Source: Croceibacterium_A sp964439725 (lineage in GTDB: Bacteria > Pseudomonadota > Alphaproteobacteria > Sphingomonadales > Sphingomonadaceae). From it: a stretch of DNA of 7,464 nt. Numbering within the stretch: the first letter of the stretch is position 1; each line of letters begins with the position of its first letter. The position numbers were made by a program, and so were the translations under genes. The notes beneath the pieces were generated by a model. It ran no database searches. It saw only the letters and a program-made list of their open reading frames with translations, and had not been told where the DNA came from. The stretch is taken from the NCBI GenBank assembly GCA_964439725.1, contig CAYTPY010000094.1, positions 1 to 7,464 of the forward strand, written 5' to 3'. This document shows positions 6,308 to 7,464 of this stretch, in pieces.

Positions 6308-7464
6308 TGTGCCAGCTCCTGCTGCTTGCGGCGGTCGCCGAGCATGCGCCGCAGCGCCAGCAAGGCATCGTCGGGCTTCTCGCGCACGATCCGCTGCGCC
6401 AGTTCGATCTGGGCGGCGAGCCGGTCGCGGTCGCTGCCGCCGCCGATCTCGACATCGGGCATCATCGACAGGCGCCCGCTGCCCGGCTGGATCGCGCCGC
6501 CTGCCTCCTCGCCCTCGGCATTCGCTTCGCCGGCATCCTTCTTGCGCCCGCTAACCGCCTTGATCAGCGGCCGCACGCCCAGCAGCAGCACCAGCAGCAC
6601 GCCGATCAGCGCCACCACGTTGCGCAGGATCGTCGCGAACCACGGCGTCTCCCAGAACGGCAGCGCTTCCATCTCGGTCACTTCGAATGGGCGGACCACC
6701 ACCGCGACCTGGTCGCCGCGCTCGACGTTGGCGCCGACGGCCGCGCCGATCAGCTCTTCCAGCTTGGTCAGCTCGGCCGGGCTGGTGCCTTCCATCGCAT
6801 CCTTGCTCAGCGCCACCGCGACCGAAAGCCGCCGCACGCTGCCCGGCGTGATGTTGGAGACCGCGACCTCGCGGCCCAGCTCATAAGTGCGCGACGCGCT
6901 GCTCTCGCCCATCACCGGCGTCGGCGGAGCGGCCGCCGGGCCGCCCACCGGCGCTCCCGGCTCCGCATCAGGCGTTGCAGGCGGCGTGTTCGACAGCACG
7001 CCCGGCACACCCACGGCTCCGCCGCCGGTGGTCTGGCTTTCCTGCTGCGTCTCGCGCCGGATCGCGCCTTCCTTGTCGTAGCTTTCGCGCGCCGAGGTCA
7101 CCTCGTTCATGTCGAGATCGATCTGGATCTCGCTCGAGAAATTGCCTTCGCCCAGCATCGGCGTCAGCAGCTGCGCGATCTGCGCCCGCAGCTTGCTTTC
7201 CATCCGCGATTGCAGCTCGAGCCGGTCGGAGTTCTGGCTGCCCGGCTGGCTCAGCAGCCGGCCGTGCTGGTCGACGATCCGCACCGCTTCGATCGCGAGC
7301 CCCGGAACCGAGGCGGCGACGAGGTTGGCCACGGCCGAAACCTGGCTTTCCGAAAGCTGCCGCCCGCGCGCCATGCGCACCATGACCGATGCGCTCGGCG
7401 GCGCATCTTCGCGCACGAACACCGACCGCTCGGGCCGGGCGAGGTGCACGCGCACCGCCTCGAC
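6304..7464 (-). CDS. fliF: Flagellar MS-ring protein FliF (partial, 5' end outside window)
   Basis: FliF forms the MS-ring in the inner membrane, the base on which rod, C-ring and export gate are built. The visible 386 residues are the C-terminal part; the frame is open to the window edge, so GTG 7455 is only an internal codon. VEAVRVHLARPERSVFVRED at the edge matches the conserved ARVHLALP-x-x-SVFVRE region of the YscJ/FliF ring-building domain. A second periplasmic region contains GVPGVLSN (about 152-159 of the visible part), a known FliF signature, inside a Pro/Ala-rich loop. The second membrane segment is at about 277-301, followed by a charged linker. The C-terminal helix AQRIVREKPDDALLALRRMLG corresponds to the FliG-binding tail, here with about ten extra residues (DRRKQQELAQ). 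That extension also encodes the fliG ribosome binding site. The N-terminal membrane segment and the first ring domain lie outside the window. Confidence 0.96.
   Translation of the reverse strand, partial: VEAVRVHLARPERSVFVREDAPPSASVMVRMARGRQLSESQVSAVANLVAASVPGLAIEAVRIVDQHGRLLSQPGSQNSDRLELQSRMESKLRAQIAQLLTPMLGEGNFSSEIQIDLDMNEVTSARESYDKEGAIRRETQQESQTTGGGAVGVPGVLSNTPPATPDAEPGAPVGGPAAAPPTPVMGESSASRTYELGREVAVSNITPGSVRRLSVAVALSKDAMEGTSPAELTKLEELIGAAVGANVERGDQVAVVVRPFEVTEMEALPFWETPWFATILRNVVALIGVLLVLLLGVRPLIKAVSGRKKDAGEANAEGEEAGGAIQPGSGRLSMMPDVEIGGGSDRDRLAAQIELAQRIVREKPDDALLALRRMLGDRRKQQELAQ
6316..6320 (-). promoter_or_regulatory. Ribosome binding site of fliG
   Basis: AGGAG on the minus strand, within the last codons of fliF, ends eight bases before the fliG ATG (6307-6305). 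It supports that start, together with the ATGA overlap with the fliF stop. Confidence 0.75.

Noticed and set aside
6294..6317. TGGCAC at the fliF-fliG junction, resembling the -24 element of a sigma-54 promoter
   Set aside because: The following bases give no TTGC at the required spacing (the nearest GC is two bases too close), and the motif is the codons for the FliF end.
5280..6455. Minus-strand open frame of 391 codons overlapping fliG
   Set aside because: Arg/Ala/Gly-rich off-frame read. The fliG frame carries EHPQ and the torque helix, so this is a shadow.
5573..6886. Plus-strand open frame of 437 codons opposite fliG and fliF
   Set aside because: It is antisense to two well-recognised genes. 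Its product is a His/Arg/Gln-rich then Ser/Arg-rich string with no domain, as expected from the complement of GC-rich coding DNA.

Overview
The window is one uninterrupted block of flagellar genes, all on the minus strand. Read from high to low coordinates the order is fliF (5' part outside the window), fliG, fliH, fliI, fliJ, fliK, fliL, fliM and fliN (3' part outside the window). This order equals the enterobacterial fliFGHIJK and fliLMN operons placed end to end. The DNA is visibly GC-rich, with strong G/C at third codon positions. The Ala-rich FliK, the FliL and FliJ types and the compact fliF-to-fliN order suggest an alphaproteobacterium, probably Sphingomonadales. That placement is inference from style, since no rRNA or other marker is present.

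Region by region: 6304-7464 encodes the MS-ring protein FliF (periplasmic part, second membrane segment and FliG-binding tail). 5291-6307 encodes FliG, the rotor protein that meets the stator. 2974-5298 encodes the export ATPase module FliH-FliI-FliJ. 1688-2941 encodes the hook-length ruler and export switch FliK. 1081-1659 encodes the basal-body membrane protein FliL. 1-1084 encodes the C-ring proteins FliM and FliN. Together they build the MS-ring, the C-ring, the cytoplasmic ATPase complex and the hook-length control system.

The genes are packed as a translationally coupled transcription unit. Junctions are ATGA (fliF/fliG), an 8-nt overlap (fliG/fliH), a 7-nt or TGATG overlap (fliH/fliI), an 11-nt overlap (fliI/fliJ), gaps of 32 nt (fliJ/fliK) and 28 nt (fliK/fliL), and then two GTGA overlaps (fliL/fliM and fliM/fliN). 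No non-coding stretch exceeds about 32 nt, and I see no promoter, terminator, RNA gene, mobile element or CRISPR array.

I did not find a new biological system here. The points worth a second look are local: a FliM with a shortened N-terminus and only a degenerate CheY-binding motif, an odd initiation region at fliK (a strong ribosome binding site serving an out-of-frame ATG), two short tandem repeats and an 18-bp perfect palindrome inside fliK, and GTG starts built from the preceding stop codon at fliM and fliN.
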